Shown here piece by piece: positions 62,437-64,000 of a DNA stretch of 64,000 nucleotides (positions are counted from its first letter, which is position 1; each line of letters begins with the position of its first letter). A program made the translations under genes and the position numbers. The notes beneath the pieces are model-generated. The model made no database searches. It worked only from the letters and a program-made list of their open reading frames with translations, and was not told where the DNA came from. Origin of the DNA: Megalobrama amblycephala (taxonomy: Eukaryota > Chordata > Actinopteri > Cypriniformes > Xenocyprididae); assembly GCF_018812025.1 (NCBI RefSeq), contig NC_063051.1, positions 5,581,896 through 5,645,895 on the forward strand. The letters are read 5' to 3'.

Positions 62437-62536
62437 CCGTAATTCACTGACAAGCCACGCAATATCACGTTCATATCGCAGATGAATCGCCTTCGATAAT
62501 GAACGTGATATTGCATGGCTTGTCAGTGAACTACGG
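62437..62536. repeat. 100-bp hairpin within a GGGCTGGGCGATAT-type repeat
   Basis: CCGTAATTCACTGACAAGCC at 62437 is complementary to GGCTTGTCAGTGAACTACGG ending at 62536. The arms continue to CACGTTCAT / ATGAACGTG with two or three mismatches and a loop of about 24 nt. The enclosing repeat ends CGATATATCGCCCAGCCCTAA at about 62658. Confidence 0.85.
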
Positions 62537-62654
62537 CTCTGTCTATTAAATGGCGCTCCATTTGAAAGCAGGTGATGGCGATTTAGCGGTAATCAGGGAA
62601 CCGGCTTTACTGACGAAATGCGCGTGACAATCGCATGCGATATATCGCCCAGCC

Positions 62655-62974
<320 letters not shown>

Positions 62975-64000
62975 TTTTAAATTCCTGCAGTTTGCTTTTT
63001 GGAAATAAAATTCATTATATTTGAACATGAACACGCTTATGACACACTTGACACATCTCATCAATGTAGCTAACCATATCATGCATATTCAGGGTAGTAA
63101 AAAAAATTGTCTTATTGAAATGCTTCCCATATGTTTTGTTGAGATGTCCAAGTCTATGATAAAGAGTTTTGGTTTCATGTCTAAAGTATTCATTATAATT
63201 TTTTCACTTGCATAGGTCAGGCAATTGGTTATTTTTATGTGCAAAATTTTACATTCATGATTAATGTTTTTTCATATTTAATTCTGTTTTATTTTATTTT
63301 AAGCTTTATAAAGGGTGGTGAGCTCATGCAGAAGGAAAGTGCACTTTTTAAGTTACATCAGTTTTTTTTTTTTTTAATTGTTTGTCCACCTGCCAGTGGC
63401 TCCACTCAATGATTAGTAATGAACTCAGTTTGATTGAATACACTGTTCCTCCCATCAGTTTTACACTAACAGATACTAAATCAGAATTTTTGTAATTTCC
63501 TTTCAAAACAAGGATTTTAACATTGTGTCACATTAATATGAACAAATGATGAATAATTTGCATGCCTCATTCCCGGCTATGCCCTGACATTCATAAGGGT
63601 AATTAGCTTGCGAGTATTACAAGTATTAACAGTCTGTCAATAAGCTTCATACAATTCATGACACATCTGTGACTTGAATTCATTTCAGTGGCCTTTGGAA
63701 ACTGAGCATTTGGTGGGCTTTAGGAAAAAGAGCCAGCTGTCCTGATACAGATTTTTTATGTTTATTTGATTTATTTTCATTTTTATTTTAATTTAAGCGC
63801 TTGTACTTTGTTTTTGTTTTCTTGGTACAAAGTGGGATTTTTAAAGACACAATAAGTTGGACCAATTACTAAAATCGGTGTGAGTTTCAGCGTAATTTGG
63901 TGTAATTCCTACCCCATTTACCATCATCCGCTTAAAAAATAAAATAACCAGCGTGGTTTCAACAGCTCATTGATGCTGATTCTCTGTCCTAGTGAAAAAG

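Overview
This window is intronic vertebrate DNA, most likely from a cyprinid teleost such as a zebrafish, carp or goldfish relative. It is AT-rich, has no operon-like gene density and no long open reading frames, and is packed with short inverted-repeat DNA transposons, TA/CA/TATC microsatellites and decayed Tc1 elements. Several short repeats match ones I know from cyprinid genomes, such as the family that opens with TAGTTCACCCAAAAATG. The organism call is inference from repeat content.

The one host gene I can support is the 5' part of a contactin gene on the + strand. Contactins are GPI-anchored Ig/fibronectin-III neuronal cell-adhesion molecules. Three exons are visible: (1) 14055..14190, with 81 nt of 5' UTR, the ATG at 14136 and a signal peptide; (2) 40485..40614, the first half of Ig domain 1; (3) 51446..51621, the second half of Ig domain 1. 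Splice phases agree across both junctions (1, then 2) and the spliced frame stays open through all three. The introns are about 26.3 kb and 10.8 kb, and a third intron runs off the right end. At least one upstream exon must lie left of 14055. Protein resemblance places it in the CNTN3/4/6 group, but the exact paralogue is not settled.

Everything else is intron and repeat. The 5' intron holds a possible LTR, several MITEs and a 211-bp TA/CA microsatellite. The 26-kb intron holds a fully foldback MITE, a hAT-like element with a perfect 8-bp target duplication, two large hairpins, a three-and-a-bit-copy tandem array built from the junction of two different MITEs (31955..33173), a TATC/TGTC microsatellite and a roughly 0.55-kb direct duplication. 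The 10.8-kb intron holds one Tc1-like element inserted inside another, then a dense MITE cluster at 48.1..49.5 kb. The last intron holds two elements with related ends (52172..52629 and 53256..56051) and a long TA tract. No rRNA, convincing tRNA, CRISPR or prokaryotic-type system is present, and I found no new protein-coding system. The items most worth a second look are structural: the chimeric tandem array, the hairpins, the shared MITE termini and the leader of the contactin mRNA.
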